This document shows positions 34,738 to 48,561 of a stretch of 64,000 nucleotides of DNA, piece after piece. The DNA lies in NCBI GenBank assembly GCA_034620365.1, contig JAQGEQ010000281.1, forward strand, positions 558,001 through 622,000, given 5' to 3'. This DNA comes from Pegea sp. RAD2-039. Lineage: Eukaryota > Chordata > Thaliacea > Salpida > Salpidae. Position 1 is the stretch's first letter, and each line of letters opens with the position of its first letter. A program made the position numbers and the translations under genes. Under the pieces are notes generated by a model. The model was given only the letters and a program-made list of their open reading frames with translations. It was not told the DNA's origin and ran no database searches.

Positions 34738-34811
<74 letters not shown>
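34738..34811 (+). tRNA. tRNA-Asn (GTT), unit 3
   Basis: Identical to 7560-7633; CTTTTT terminator follows. Confidence 0.97.
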
Positions 34812-34812
<1 letters not shown>

Positions 34813-34842
34813 ATCGTTTTGCTTTTTATTACAGTTTTCAAA

Positions 34843-35444
34843 TATTATGAAAATGTTGTTTAAAAAACTTTGAAATAATTTTGTTTTAATTTAACTTGAT
34901 ATAATAAATGAATTTTATCTTTAGCCTGTAAAATTGTTGACTGCAACCAGGTGTAATAATAATATAAATTATTACACTAATCTGCAATAATTTTGATTTT
35001 AATTAATATCCAAGTTGTTAAATTATAAATACTAAATATCTAAGTTTTTAAGTCATAAAACAAAATGTTTGTTGAATAAGATTCAAAACTTTCAGGAAAT
35101 AAAAAACGATGAAACGCTTAAAATACGAAAAATAGAAGAAGTTAAAATCAGATCAATCCTTAAACAAAGACTTGTTGATGAAGATAATAATGATGAAACT
35201 GTAAGTATCAACTAAACTTCAGTTTTAAATGTTATTAGTTCCAAATAAAATTGTTTTAATTTATATATTTGTAAAATAATTGTTGTTCAATAAATTTTTA
35301 TTTGTAATATAAATTAAGGTTTTGTACAATTTATTAAATTGATTTATTTGAGTGTCCATAATTGCTTAAAATATTTAGTTGCACCTCGATGACGTTTTAT
35401 TCTACAATTCATCTTTACTTGAAACAGTTTAATTTATAATAATA
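34843..35444 (+). pseudogene. Truncated P1/P2 cassette, unit 3
   Basis: Orphan P2 exon 2 at 35096-35200 (105 nt, open, with one Lys to Glu change near its end), preceded by the CRE-less P1 promoter copy. Confidence 0.75.
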
Positions 35445-35675
35445 GAGGCCTACTTCGGCCAAGAACGGTCATGCGGGTTGTGTGCTTTCTATCTTTTATT
35501 TGTTTGCAGAATTGAGAGCGCCATTCGGAGCGATCCGCTGCGATATCTTCTTAATTACTGGTATTGAAGTCGAGCGTAATCATATCGCGCTTTCAAGTAT
35601 CTTTTAAGCGAAAACTTTTATTCTTAAAATAGTAAAAACGGTTTTGGTGTTTCGAGCACAGGTGGACACATAATA
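35445..35675. repeat. GC-rich conserved block, type II, unit 3
   Basis: Version of 8267-8497; the open frame is interrupted by a TAA near 35606. Confidence 0.6.
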
Positions 35676-36238
35676 TCGTAAAGTTCATAAAACCCGGGTT
35701 GAAGGGCCTGTGTTTAAATTAAAGCCGGAATTGAAGCCTCGCGAACAGTTCGTCACTGTACTCAGTGTCGCTCTGACAGTTCCTGCGAAATAAAACATTA
35801 TTTCGGTCAATTTCGTTAAACGCCATTTTCTGCAAAAATTTAAAACCTTCAAAAATAAACTTTTAATATTTTGAACCATTCTAAATTTCATAAATTATAA
35901 ATCAGATGAAATTAATAGATAATAAATAAATAATCAAATTGAATTTTGGGTATTTTGAGAATTGCGTTTTTGGTTTCTAATTTTTAAATTTAAATAAATT
36001 TCTTTAAAATTTATTACATCATCGTTTACAAGTTGATTAAAAAATTCAACAAAACTCCTCGACTAAGACCCTGCAGCCTTTCTTGCGTTCTCATTGGCAG
36101 ATATCACCGACTATATCAACGTTTAACTCGTTTCGCGAAGTCGTGAGAAGCAAACGATGATTTGGCGAAGCAATTTTCAGATCGATGTCTTGTTCCAAAC
36201 ACCGATTGTCTTGATCAGTTGATTGAATTGATTTAACA

Positions 36239-36679
36239 ATCTGATCCTCATCCTCATCTTCACCTGATCTTTATCTTCATCTGATCCTCATCTTCATCTT
36301 CACCTGATCATTATCTTTATCTGATCTTCATCTTCATCTGATCCTCATCTTCACTTGATCCTCATCTTCACCTAATTTTCATCTTCATCTGATCCTCATC
36401 TTCATCTGATCCTCATCTTCACCTTATCCTGATCTTCATCTTCATCTTGATCCTCATCTTCACTTGATCCTCATCTGACCTAATCCTCATCTTCCTCTGA
36501 TCCTTTTCTTTACCTGATCTTCATCTTCACCTGATCCTCATCTTCATCTGATCCTTGTCTTTATCTGATCCTCATCTTCATCTCATCCTTACTTGATCTT
36601 CATCTGATCCTCTTCTGATCCTCATCTGATCCTCATCTGATCTTCATCTGATCTTCATCTGATCTTCATCTGATCCTGA
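36239..36679. repeat. GATCCTCATCT minisatellite, unit 3 (about 441 bp)
   Basis: Variant order is close to that of unit 1, with small internal gains and losses. Confidence 0.9.
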
Positions 36680-37126
36680 AGCGCACGAAGGTGGTGTACG
36701 CCGGATTCGACGCAAAAGCGCCGCAAAGCGTGCTTCGCGCTCAAGCCAAATATGGAACTAAAAGTACAAATGGCAAACTCACTAAAGGTTGGTGATGAAG
36801 TCACATCGCCGTTACGTCACTCAAGCTTCGAATCGAAACAGCTCATCAGATGACGTCATCGTTTTTTACGTCAGCAGCGGCGCGAATGAAAGCGGAATCG
36901 ACGCGAATTCGAATGAATGTTCCGGTTGGCCGCATCGTGGATTCCGATGTTGATTCGAGACGCGCGAACTCCAACATAAAGAAACATAAGCGACATCTCG
37001 TGGTTGGTTGTCATAGCAACCGACAATTCTTCTTCTGCAGCTCAATTTGCTCCTTTGATGCGTAAGACTCTGAAACCGATGGGTCAACTTCGAAACTGAT
37101 GACGTCACTGACGCGATTTTGTGACT
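36680..37126. promoter_or_regulatory. CpG-rich CRE cluster with X-box, unit 3
   Basis: CRE-like sites at 36812-36819, 36851-36858, 36866-36873 and 37100-37107. The first site of other units is mutated to TGAAGTCA. X-box core at 37007-37020. Confidence 0.62.
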
Positions 37127-37320
37127 CTCTCTTTTTCCATTTTTCTCTTTTTAAATTAAATGATTAAATTAAATTTTAATTAAAAAGTTTTTTGTTTTAA
37201 ATTTTTGTAATTAGTTTAATTTACACAAGTTTGTAAAAAAAAATTCATTTTAGCAAAATTTCAGTTTATCTAAAAAAAGTGAATTCTAATTATCTGAAAA
37301 ATTATCTTTAAATTAAACAA

Positions 37321-37390
37321 GGTTCTGGGACTCGTACCAGGGACCAATGTACTAAGAGACCCTATTTCTTAACTACTGAGATAGCTGGAC
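37321..37390 (-). pseudogene. Degenerate tRNA-like relic, unit 3
   Basis: Matches the unit 1 relic at 10166-10235. Confidence 0.3.
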
Positions 37391-37898
37391 TTGTAATATA
37401 TTCGAATATTTGCACAATTTTAGAATCATAAATTATTGTTATTAAAACGTTTAAAACCAAAATTTCATAATAAATATTTGTGAATTAGATTTACAATTGC
37501 TTAAAACTCAGTTTAGTAAAAGTAATTTTACAAGAATAACACAAAACAATAAAAGTTTTGAATTAATTTGAATAAGAATTATGAAAGTAAGGAATTAATT
37601 AAGTTTATTTATTTTTATTTATTTCAATAAACGCGAAGGAGGGTGCCTGAACAGAGCATCTCTCGCTAACACACATTCTCACAAATTAGATCTATTAAGT
37701 TAGTTTAATAACTATTTATGATTTAGATTTAATGCTGGAGATGGTTTAGTAATATTAATATTAAAATATTATTAAATATAATGAAAGTGTTGTATAAGTT
37801 TCGACTAGTTTATGAAAAGATTTCAAATAATTTTGTTTTTAAAGAATATTTAACTTTATTTAATGAATAAATTTTATCTGTAGTCTTTAAAATTGTTG

Positions 37899-38001
37899 AC
37901 TGCAACCAGGTGTAATGATCATATCAATTATTACGTCATAATCATAAAAAGATACTTTAAGTTAAAAGTGAATTTTTTTTTCTAGTTTATTGAGTTTACA
38001 G
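37899..38001 (+). promoter_or_regulatory. Putative P1 promoter and 5' untranslated exon, copy D
   Basis: CRE-like TTACGTCA at 37931-37938; donor GTAAGTCG follows 38001. Confidence 0.45.
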
Positions 38002-38400
38002 GTAAGTCGTTATTTTTATTTATTAAAACTTAAAATATTTTAATTGAACGGTTTTTAACTTTTTATAAGTTTTGTTTTGAATACATTAATTTATTGCTAG
38101 TTTACATAAGCTAGATGAAAACATGAAATTAAATTGATTAAATAATTTTTCACTAGTTTAGCGACTTTTGATAAACATCTTATAAATATTTAGATATTTA
38201 AAGTTACAAAGTTAGTAGCTTTAATAAATCGTTAAATTAGAATAAATAATTATATTTAACACTATACTAATTAGATGTAAAAGCTACTTAAAATTGTATT
38301 TCATTTTTTTCTTAAATAAACTCTAATTAAACTCAAAACTTGTTTTTCAGAATTATTATTTTCATTTTGAGCTTTACTTGTAAATAAATTTTCTATTGAA

Positions 38401-40666
38401 ATGGAAATTCAACCAATTAGTATGACTGAAGTAAGTTTATTACTTTTATTTTTGAACTATTTTTTACATTTATATCAAATAAAGCTTTAATAACATAGAC
38501 TTTTATAATGTGATATTAATTAGGTTTGTTTAATTTTTTGTTTATTTTTTGTTTGTTTTAGTATTGATAAAGTTATGTTTAGTAATTAAAGTACTTTTTA
38601 CAATTTCAACTTTTTCAATTTTTTAATAATTTACGATATAAACAAATAAGTTGATTTCAATTTAAATAAAACAACTAACTATTTAATTTATTTATTTGTT
38701 ATAGTGTGGAGAAAGTATTTTAACCAATAAAAGCTTGAATAAAAAAGCTCTAACATGGTTTATTTCATTTGATAAACCAAATGAACATCCAAATAACAAT
38801 AAAATTCATCAAAAGGTTTGCTACTTAGTCTAATTTCAGTAATTCTGTTATATTTTAAATACTATAAATTTTGTAAGAATATCTTTTTAACATATTAAGT
38901 ATTGTAATTACTTTCACATAATTATAAATGTATCTTTTAATTAAATGTAAATTATCTAGTAAATAACTGCTAAAAAAACTCAAAAAGTTAAATTGTACAA
39001 TTCACAAAACTAACACTAAATTTATTAACTTAAATAAATAATGAACTTTTAAATAAAAATGGTTTTTTTTCAGGGTTTTTCGATGGCAGAGTTTTTTAGA
39101 TCTGTTTACATAAGATTTCCGGTAAGAATAAATTTTCTGAAAAATATTTTGAGAATCTTTAGTTACTAGTAATTATTTGATACTCAGAAAAACTTTGTTG
39201 ATAATATAAAGTATCACAAAAATCATTAGAAAATCAAAATTTAGAAAATCAAAAGTTAGATATAAAAAGTTAAGTTTTTTTAAATGGTATAATTTTTATA
39301 GAACTGAAAAATGTTTATTAAAAACGAATAATTATTAAAAGTATTTAATGTATAAATTTGCTAAACTAAAAAATTTTCTTCAGGTTAAATATGGCGACCG
39401 AATGTCAAGTAAGTGTTTACCTAACTAATATTATATTTCAAGCTTCTAAATTTGTAGAAATTTAGTAAAATTAAAGTGTTGTTGTATCTTACTAACTATC
39501 ATAAAACTCTCTGATAAAATTGATTATAAAAATTAGTTTCTTGATTTGATATTTAAAACTATTTTCAATTTTAGTTCATTCTATTCAAGTTGAGTTGTTT
39601 GAAAATATTCATCTTCAAATGAAACAAACTGATGTTTTGATGGTGATTAAAAGTTCTTTTTTTATTAAAAGTTCTTTTTTGATTAAAAGTTCTTTTCTTA
39701 AATTCTTTTAATGCTGTTCAAAATGCTTCTGTAGTAATCTAGATAATTTTGTTTTGTTAAAAGAAATAAAATAATAAAAGCTAATTATAATAATAAAGGA
39801 CATAGAATAACTATACACTTTCTGATTAGTGATGATTAATTTTGATATTTATTGATATTCTTTAAAAATACAAATAGTTATTTTTAATATGGTTTTACTA
39901 TTCTTAGATAAACATAAAACTTTATTAAGCTTTTCACAAACGTTTTATTTAAAGAAATTCCTTTAGAAAAGTATAACTTTATACTAAGAGATAAATATTA
40001 AAATATTTGTGTTTAGACTTTTACTAATTCTATTCAAAAATTATTTTACAGAATATTAACATCCAGACAACCTTTACAACTTGCAGTAAGTGTTTTTTTT
40101 TTGTTTCTAGAATAAGTTGTTATTTAATCAAGTCCAGAATCAATTTTATTACAATTTTGTAATCAATTTTTATAGTTTAACAAGAGATCTTTTTTATTAA
40201 AGTTTAAAAGAACTTTTACAAAATAATACTTTAAGATTTGGTTTAACTTAACATCACTAACTGATATTTTGTTAATTTTTTCAGTAAATGCAGAACAAAT
40301 GACATTAGATGATTATATAACATTCAAAGTAAGTTTTGTTTCACTGATATAAAGTAGATTTTCTGTAAATCCAATTTATATCTTTAGAAAATACAAATAC
40401 TAAACAAAACGATATTAAAAAGATTAAATGTTTTAATTTACCTAATAATTTTATCAAAGTTAATTTTTGATAAAAGTTTTGTCGGTTTTAAATATTTGTT
40501 TTAACTTACAGTGCAACCAAATGGTTTCTAGGAAACTTTTAAAGAAGCAACTAAATGTAAGTTTTGCTTCAATTGCAGAAAAGTTTTCTTTTATCTTTCT
40601 TATTATTAAGAAATTTTGATTTAGTTTAAAAGTTTTAATATAACAACTTTTTTCTAACAGCTTTGA
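38401..40666 (+). CDS. P1, copy D
   Basis: Exons 38401-38430, 38705-38815, 39074-39121, 39384-39408, 39575-39642, 40052-40085, 40285-40328, 40512-40556 and 40661-40666; 136 aa, all splice sites present. Intron 5 begins with three tandem copies of a GATTAAAAGTTCTTTT-like unit, one more than other copies. Intron 1 carries extra AT-rich DNA (about 38460-38600). Confidence 0.6.
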
Positions 40667-40863
40667 AAACGGTTAAAGTAAAAGATATTAATTTTGTTTT
40701 AAACTAGTGTGCAGCAGAAACTTAAATAAACATAAAATATACAAAAAGATAAAAGTTTATTCAATTTTGAGAAATTGAAAACACTAAGCGGTTAAATTAA
40801 TCTTTTCTAAGTTTAATACTTAATATTTGTTAACAGGTTGTTGCTAACAGAAATGCTATTTTT

Positions 40864-41571
40864 ATGAATAAAAAAACGTTTGAGACGTTGTACTCAAGAT
40901 TGAATGTAAGCAATGATGAAGATTATAAGAAAATTGATGATTTAAATGTAAGTAGTAATTTTTATTATACTCTGCAATAACTTTGATTTTTAAGTAATGT
41001 CTAAGTTGTTAAAGATAAAACAAATTGTTTCTTGAAAAAGTTTCAAAATTTTCAGGAAATAAAAAACGATGAAACGCTTAAAATACGAGAAATAGAAGAA
41101 GTTAAAATCAGATCAATTCTTAAACAAAGACTTGTTGATGAAGATAATAATGATAAAACTGTAAGTATCAACTAAACTTCAGTTTTAAATGTTATTAGTT
41201 TAAAATAAAATTGTTTTAATTTATTAATTTGTAAAATAATTGTTTTTAATTAAATGTTTATTTGTAATATAAATAGATAATAGCAAAAGAAATGAAACAT
41301 GTCAAGTTCACTGCAGAAATTAAAAGGAAATATGTAAGTTTCAATTATTTAATTATTATTTTGTTTATAATATTTGATTTATTGACTTTCAGAGATGGAA
41401 GAGGTTTAAGAAATGTCTTTTAAACTTTGTCACTTTGAAATGTTTTCAAAGAAGTAAGTTGAAAGATTTCTTAGATTTTTATATTTAGTAACTTTTGATA
41501 TTTTTTCAGAAAAAAGAGGTTATGATTTCGACTTTAGATTTGAAAGTTTAGATTATTATTATTATTTTTGA
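40864..41571 (+). CDS. P2, copy D
   Basis: Exons 40864-40947, 41056-41160, 41277-41333, 41393-41453 and 41510-41571; 122 aa ending YYYYF. KFTPE of copies A-C is KFTAE here. Starts 197 bp after the P1 stop. Confidence 0.65.
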
Positions 41572-42039
41572 AACTTTTGTGTTATTGGCGCTAGTATTTA
41601 ATAAAAATAAAAATCATTACAAGTCTTTTGAGATCTTTTTTAAAGTTATAACTATTAAAAAAGGTTTATTCTTGAGATTTAAGCAATTTGCTAACAGGAT
41701 TTATGTAATTGATTACAACATTTATGTTTTTCTTACAATATTTAACATGTAATATAAACTGAAAAGAAAGCTTTCTAATTAAAAAATAAAATTTTTAAAC
41801 AGTAGAATCCTTTGTTTTAAAATAATTTATTTTCTGAGACGGTTTATCAGTATTCATTTGTTGCTAATTATTGGCGCTGTTCAAATATTAGTTTAATTTC
41901 AAATAATTACTTTAATATTTTGTACAATTAAATGGATATATTTGAGTATCTATAAATTGCTTAAAATATTTAGTTATATGTCGATTACGTTTTATTCTAC
42001 AATTCATCTTTACTTTAAACAGTTTAATTTACAATAATA

Positions 42040-42307
42040 GAGGCCTACTTCGGCCAAGAGCGGTCATGCGGGTTGTGTGCTTTCTATCCTTTATTTGTTT
42101 GCAGAATTGAAAGCGCCATTCGGAGCGATCTTCTGCGATATCCTCCTAATTTCTGGTATTGATATTGAGCGATTTCATAATGCAGTTGCAAGTATTGTTA
42201 AAGCAAACTTTTATTCTTAACTTTTATTCTTAACTTTTATTCTTAACTTTTATTCTTAAAATAGTAAAAACGGTTTTTGTGTTTCGAGCACAGTTGGACA
42301 CATAATA
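42040..42307. repeat. GC-rich conserved block, type I, unit 4
   Basis: Version of 1245-1475 lengthened by a local expansion: ACTTTTATTCTTA is repeated four times near 42207-42260. Confidence 0.6.
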
Positions 42308-43078
42308 ACGAAAAGTTCATAAAACCCGTTAAAACAAACCCTGTTAATAAAAATTGCTTGATGCTATTATCCTTATTATTTTCTTCATATTTTTATGCAA
42401 AAAAACTTGCTTCTGTGTTTTGCTTCATCAATTTTTATAAACTTTGATAAAATGATTATTTTTAGTAGCTTTTTGCTCAAATTGTAATATAAACTCTGTT
42501 TTTCACATTAAGTTTTAAGGCTTCTTTGCTTTGTCGACCTGCTGTGAGTTGGAAGGGTTTTGCAATCGAATTGATTTGGATCTTGGTATGATAATTTACG
42601 TCAGCAAGTTGTATAAGGAGTTTTGGTGGCTTTGACTGGAAATAATCACCAAGAGCTTATTTAGCTTATTTATAGCTTAGTAATATTATGATAGAAAATT
42701 ATTCAAAATTGGCAAAAAGCGAATAAAGAAATCTTCACGATAAGCTTTCGATAATAGCCGAGTGTTGTTTACTGACCATCTTGTCTGTTAAATTGCAGAT
42801 TAAAAAATCAAGCATGTTGGTTAAGCGAATATTATGAAATATTAAAAGAAATGAAAACATAAAAGTTATGAAATGGTTGATTGGTTGATTGATTTACTAG
42901 TTACTGAGTTATGTTTAATGGTAGCCAACGGAAGTTTTTATTAGTTTACTTTCGTTTTACGATTATTAATCGCAAAGACATCTTCATTGTTTGATTTTCT
43001 TCACTTGATCCCCATCTATTGATCTTTATCTCTTGATCCTAAATACTTGATCTTCAACACTTGATCTTCATCTGATAG

Positions 43079-43190
43079 TTGACGTGGCGGTTCAGGAAGT
43101 GGTTCAGGAGGTGGTTCACGAGATGGTTTATCTAGTTCAGGAGGTGGTTTAGAAGATGGTTCAGGAGATAGTTCAGGTGGTGGTTTACAT
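43079..43190. repeat. 12-bp minisatellite, unit 4
   Basis: Nearly identical to the unit 2 version. Confidence 0.7.
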
Positions 43191-43473
43191 GAAATGGTTT
43201 ATCATTGGAGAAAATATTTGTTATAAACTTAATGAACTTTTATTCTTAAATAACCAGAATCAAAATAGTTTTGATTTGATGATTAAAATAAAACTCTAAT
43301 TTCTAACAAACTTTCTTCTACTTTCTAAATTACCAAACAATTAAAAAACATGAAAATATTTCTGTAGGAGCAGTTTGATATTGATCTGAATGTTTTTGAA
43401 AATAAACACGACCTCAAAAGCAACTTTATACTGAAAATAAACTTCACAGCAGTCTACTAGTAAAGTTGATTTA

Positions 43474-46342
43474 TTAAAATGGGAAATTTACACATATGTC
43501 AGGTACACATGGTTGATAGCTGACAACTACATGATCAATACAATGATTCGAACTCGCAACTTCTTTCCATTCATTTGTTACTTGATCGTAACATTCGACA
43601 ATTTGGAAATCACGACCATCTTCGTCTGGACCATCCTCTAGATCCCCTGTATCAATCAACGAGCTCATCACATTTATGCAAATTATTGTAAACATCGTAA
43701 CAATGTTGATTAAAACGTTTTTCAATTCCAAACATAAGAAAAGTTTTACCAAAAACATAAATCTTCTTATTAAAGACAACAGGTTTTGGACATCCTCTCG
43801 AATGATTCATGCTTGCTACGAATTCCCAATTATCATTGAGGACATCGTATCTTTCGACAGTCTTTAAATATTCTTCATCATCCCAGCCACCAATGACGTA
43901 GATATAGTTGCCAAGCGTGACTAAATCTGTGATGATTTTAGAATTAGTTATCATCATAAGATCAAAACGTCATCATGATGCCATCAGTCACCTGATCCAT
44001 ATCTAGGTGTCAAAGTTGGTTTTACAGTGCTCCATTCGTCCTTCTGTGGATCATATTTCTTAAAAAAAGGAACTGAGTCCGTGACATCATTGTTGCCAAA
44101 AGCATACAACATCCGGTTGAAGACAGTACAATCGTCAACGTAACCATAGTCAATTAATGAAGCTCTTTGCGTCCATTCATCAATAATGGGATCGTATCTG
44201 GAAATAACATAGTTTTTGGCAAATGAAGTTTTCGTTGAAAATGCCATTTCATCACTCACTTCATTAAATCGATTTCATCATCAGCGATACCAGGTATAAT
44301 GAGGTACAACTCATTGTCAATAACTTCTACTCTCTCACCTCCTAAATTATCGCCTAAACTTTTGCACTTCTTCCACTCATTTGTTATTGGGTCGTATCTT
44401 GAAAATTAATGACGTTATATTTAGTTTGTAATGATGATCAAACCATTTGTTTCATACAAACCTTTCCATATCACCATTACCGGATAAATTTATTAACACA
44501 TAGATGAAACCGTTAATGACAGCAGATTTTGAAAAATCCAACGAATTTGGAAGGCACAAGTTGGGAAGCTTAAAGCGAACATCTGTTTCAGACAAACGAA
44601 ACTCTGCACTTTTTAATACTTTCTCAGTAGAACCTTCGGGTTCAGTTATGATGTAGATCACCTGTGACGTCATATGTCAGTCGATGAAGTGAAAAGTATT
44701 TAATTAAATAATCTTACCTGCGGAATATCAAGTTGTCTTGGCTTACTTTCAATTGGGATGTAAGCTTTGAGATCTTCAAGGACCTTGCTGAGATGTTCAT
44801 AACAAGTATTTCTAATTACATCACAATTTTCCAATTGCATAGAAATGAACCTTGGTTTTATCAAATGACAACGTACCTAGAGAAATCACAATTTTATACT
44901 CATAAGTCTACAACTTTATAGTTTTTAGATACTTACTTTTTTAATTAATTCTTTTAAGCAGTTTTGTCTTGAAGTTAAATCATATTTGATCCACTCTAGA
45001 AGAGCATTGAATACTTGGGATTCACAAACCACATGAAGCTCATTTTGAGTAATTACTTTAGAAATTACAGAGTCTGGTTGTAATTTGAATTTTTGAGTTT
45101 TTGAAATCTGGTAAATATAATTTGGTTAATCAAAAATCTCGTCCTTATTAAATATAAAAAAACAAGATCAATGAAATAACCAAATAAAAAATATTTCATA
45201 AATATTTAAGCTTGATGAAGTCGAGAAAATCTTTCTACATGAAAAGCTTTAGCCAGGAAAATAACATTTTTCTATTTTCTTACTTCTATAAAGTTTTTTC
45301 CAATAAATTTTTCAAATTTAGTTGAAAGCTCCATATATCCATAATACTCAACAAACATTGCAAATTCGAAGCAGTTGTAAATGTCTATTTGACTTTCCAA
45401 AAAGCTGTAATTGATAAAGTATAGTTACAAAACTATTAAAAGAAATTGATTTATAAAACTAGCTTACTTGCTACATAACTTCTCTAAACCATTTATTTGA
45501 AACATGGAATCTGCAATCATGAGTCTCACAATATTTTCTTCATTGATTTGTATTTCTTTTGTGTGCAAATAATCAAAAATAACAGAAAATACATTTGGGT
45601 CTACGTCATTTATGGTAACTTCTTCAGAATGTGCTTCTTTGAATCTGCCTTAATAAATTCAAATAGTTTTTGTGATCATACATTTAGTTATTTTACAACT
45701 GAAGTTGAATCTTGAATCTAACTCACCACGAAACATAGCTTCAAAATAAGGTGAAGCAGCAGCTAAAACTCCTTTGTTACATTTGAAAGTTCTTTCAAAG
45801 CCATTCAATTTCACTTTGATTAAAACATCACAAACCGGCGAATTTTCAAAAGAGTCATTTAGATTAAAGTGGCAAAGATTATCCATTTCAATAAGTTCAT
45901 TTCTAAAAAGACCAAAAGTATAATTTACTTCAGTATCAAAATCAAAATAAAGTAATTAGAAGAAACAATTAAGTTAGACAAAAATATGAAAAAATGAATA
46001 ATTAAAAACACAACCCCTTAATAAGTTGTTAGATCGATGAGTAAATAACAAATTAAAATTGAAATTTCTTTTATTAAATGAGTAATACTGAAATCACTCT
46101 AAACCAGATAAAAAAACATAATAAAATTAAGTTAAAGCTGATAAGATTTAAGTTATTAATATCTTTCTAGATTCAACATAAATGATTTTTGTATCTGCTT
46201 TTATTTTAAATAAAAAGTGAATATAATTAAATTTATTTAGAAAACAATGTTTAGTAAATACACAAAATTCTATTAACCTGATATCATCTTTGGGTGGCAC
46301 ATCTGAATCTGAAACAACTTTACTCTTTGATCTTTCTGCCAT
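43474..46342 (-). CDS. BTB-BACK-kelch protein K4
   Basis: Eleven exons as in K2 (longer exon 8), 588 aa predicted. Exon 1 MAERSKSK at 46278-46342, last exon 43474-43646. Intron 1 is longer than in the others by about 95 bp near 45905-46000. Exon 4 ends NFIE. Differences in the BTB part include RGRFKEA for RGGFTEA. No disabling change found. Confidence 0.92.
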
Positions 46343-46386
46343 TTGGATCCAACTAAAGATTTCAGAAAAAAAAAATTATATAGGAA

Positions 46387-46410
46387 GTATATGTATACGT
46401 ATATATATAC
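46387..46410 (-). promoter_or_regulatory. Putative K4 core promoter (TATA-rich palindromic tract)
   Basis: Same tract as at 5480-5503, upstream of the K4 start. Confidence 0.4.
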
Positions 46411-47199
46411 TGTTGATGAAACTGCTAAGGATAATATCTAGTATATCTAATATACAAAATGTAGATTTTTATATAAAAATAATCAATGAATATACTATAT
46501 ATAGAATTTATATTTAAATAAAGTTAAGACAGCAATTTTAAAATACAAAAGTTGTAGAAACTTTACAACTATAAGCATAAATTAAATAAATTTAAATCAT
46601 TCTAGAAAACCAGTTCTCTGGTCGATATAGCTAAAATTAATCAAAAGATATAATAAAAAAAATACTAAAATAAGTCTAATATCAACAGAATATCCTCAAA
46701 AGTAAATAAATAAGTGTTAAAGCATTATTTAATAACTGAAAAAAGTTGATATTTTAAAGATTAAAAATAAATACAAGGATATAAATGTAAAAAATTATTC
46801 CACAAATCAACAGTTGTTTGACTTAAATGAATTATAAGAGGTTGATATAAAAATTCTAAAATAAGAAAACATGAAAATTTTCAATCAAGGTATGATTAAA
46901 ATTTAAGAGATCTCAAATACCTCCATTACTTGATAAAAGGATCCTTACTTGGTGTGAGTCGCCAGCTTGTTTCTAAAATGTTTATGGAAAAGCAATATAA
47001 AAAGTTAGCTTAATGTGAGATCTCAAATACCTCCCAAAAGAACCCAATAAATAAAAACACATTTGCCCATATATTTAAAGAATTTATAACATTTGAAAAA
47101 CCTCCTATACAAATAAACTAAGATAGACCCTTCCATTAAATCTCTGTACAAACATCTTTGTATAGTTTACAAGAAATCTATTTCTAATTTCTATTTAGG

Positions 47200-48110
47200 A
47201 AGAGAAAGTGCAGTCTTATCTTCACCTTGCAAAAAAACGTTTTTTGGTTTCATAAGTCACAAACTTAAGGCGAGATCTCAGTTACCTCCCTTACTTGATA
47301 ACAGCGACCAGCTTGTGATGGTACAAGAAAATAAAGCTGAGTTGCTAAACAATCAATTTAATAGCGATTTTTATAACCGATGATGGTAATACTCCTTCTC
47401 TCTCCTACTCCGACATTCTTACAAATATCTCCGAGATGGTAGATCTTGACATAACAGTCAATTTGGTATCTAAGGCTATTTTTTGATTAAAATGATCAGT
47501 TTCCAACACCCCAGATCAGATCCCAGCTTTATTTTTAAGAAAAACTACTTCCTCTTTATTACTACCTTTATCGCTTTTCTTTAACATGACTTTGTGGCGA
47601 GGAAGACTTCCACAAATTTGGTAGAAAGTTATTATTACTTCAATTCAATTTGGTAGAAAGTTATTACTGTTTTATTACTCCAACTCATAAGTAGGGTCCC
47701 AGAAACACCACACTTAACTACAAACCAGTTTCGCTGACTTCAGTTATTTGCAGAACTCAAGAGCATATCATTCACAATCATATGACCAGTCATTTGATGG
47801 AGAACCATCTAATATCTGATCTCCAACATGGCTTTGTGAAGTGGAGATCTTCCATGACTCAACATCTCATTTTTCTTAATGAGCTTACAGCCCATTATGA
47901 AATTAAGACTCCCTGTGACATCATATACCTCGATTTTGCTAAAGCGTTTGATTCTGTCCCACACACTAAGCTTGTTACTGTATTGAAAAACTTAAAAATC
48001 AACATCTGTATCTTACAGTGGTTGGAAAATTACCTTTCAGGTAGAACCCAACAAACTCGTGTATAAAAAGATATGTATCTGAGTCTTGAAGACCTCATCA
48101 GAAGACTAGT
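47200..48110 (+). pseudogene. Decayed LINE reverse transcriptase fragment, unit 4
   Basis: As in unit 1, with two extra lesions: a short duplication of AATTTGGTAGAAAGTTATTA near 47619-47665, and deletion of the GVPQGSVLGP-coding segment just after 48065. Confidence 0.85.
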
Positions 48111-48456
48111 ATCTCAACGAATATCTTCGTTATATATATCTTCGTTCAACAAATAGACTAACTAAAGAGGGATTCTTGTATTGACAGCAACAAGTAGAAA
48201 CTTTTTATCTGGAAACAACCTACCTGCGCTACTCTAAGTAGTCAACTAGTTTTTAAATATGCTAATTAAAGAGAAGCTTCTACACAGGAACCACGTGACT
48301 TGGTGTACCTTAACAAAGAAGTCGATCTCTTGTCTCAAATTTCGATTTAAAAGATTAAAATTAAAACTTTACTTTAAGATAAAAAGTTTGTGTCAATCCA
48401 AATTTTGTCATTAAAATTTCTAAAAAAAATTTTAAACAATTTTAAGCTGCTTTCAT

Positions 48457-48530
<74 letters not shown>
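48457..48530 (+). tRNA. tRNA-Asn (GTT), unit 4
   Basis: Identical to 7560-7633; CTTTTT terminator follows. Confidence 0.97.
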
Positions 48531-48531
<1 letters not shown>

Positions 48532-48561
48532 ATCGTTTTGCTTTTTATTACAGTTTTCAAA

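Larger units (their letters stand above)
28291..41571. repeat. Tandem unit 3
   Basis: Same order as unit 1. About 400 bp of the AT-rich stretch before the 12-bp minisatellite (equivalent to roughly 1840-2150) is missing around 29335-29400. K3 resembles K1 more than K2, K4 or K5. Confidence 0.95.
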
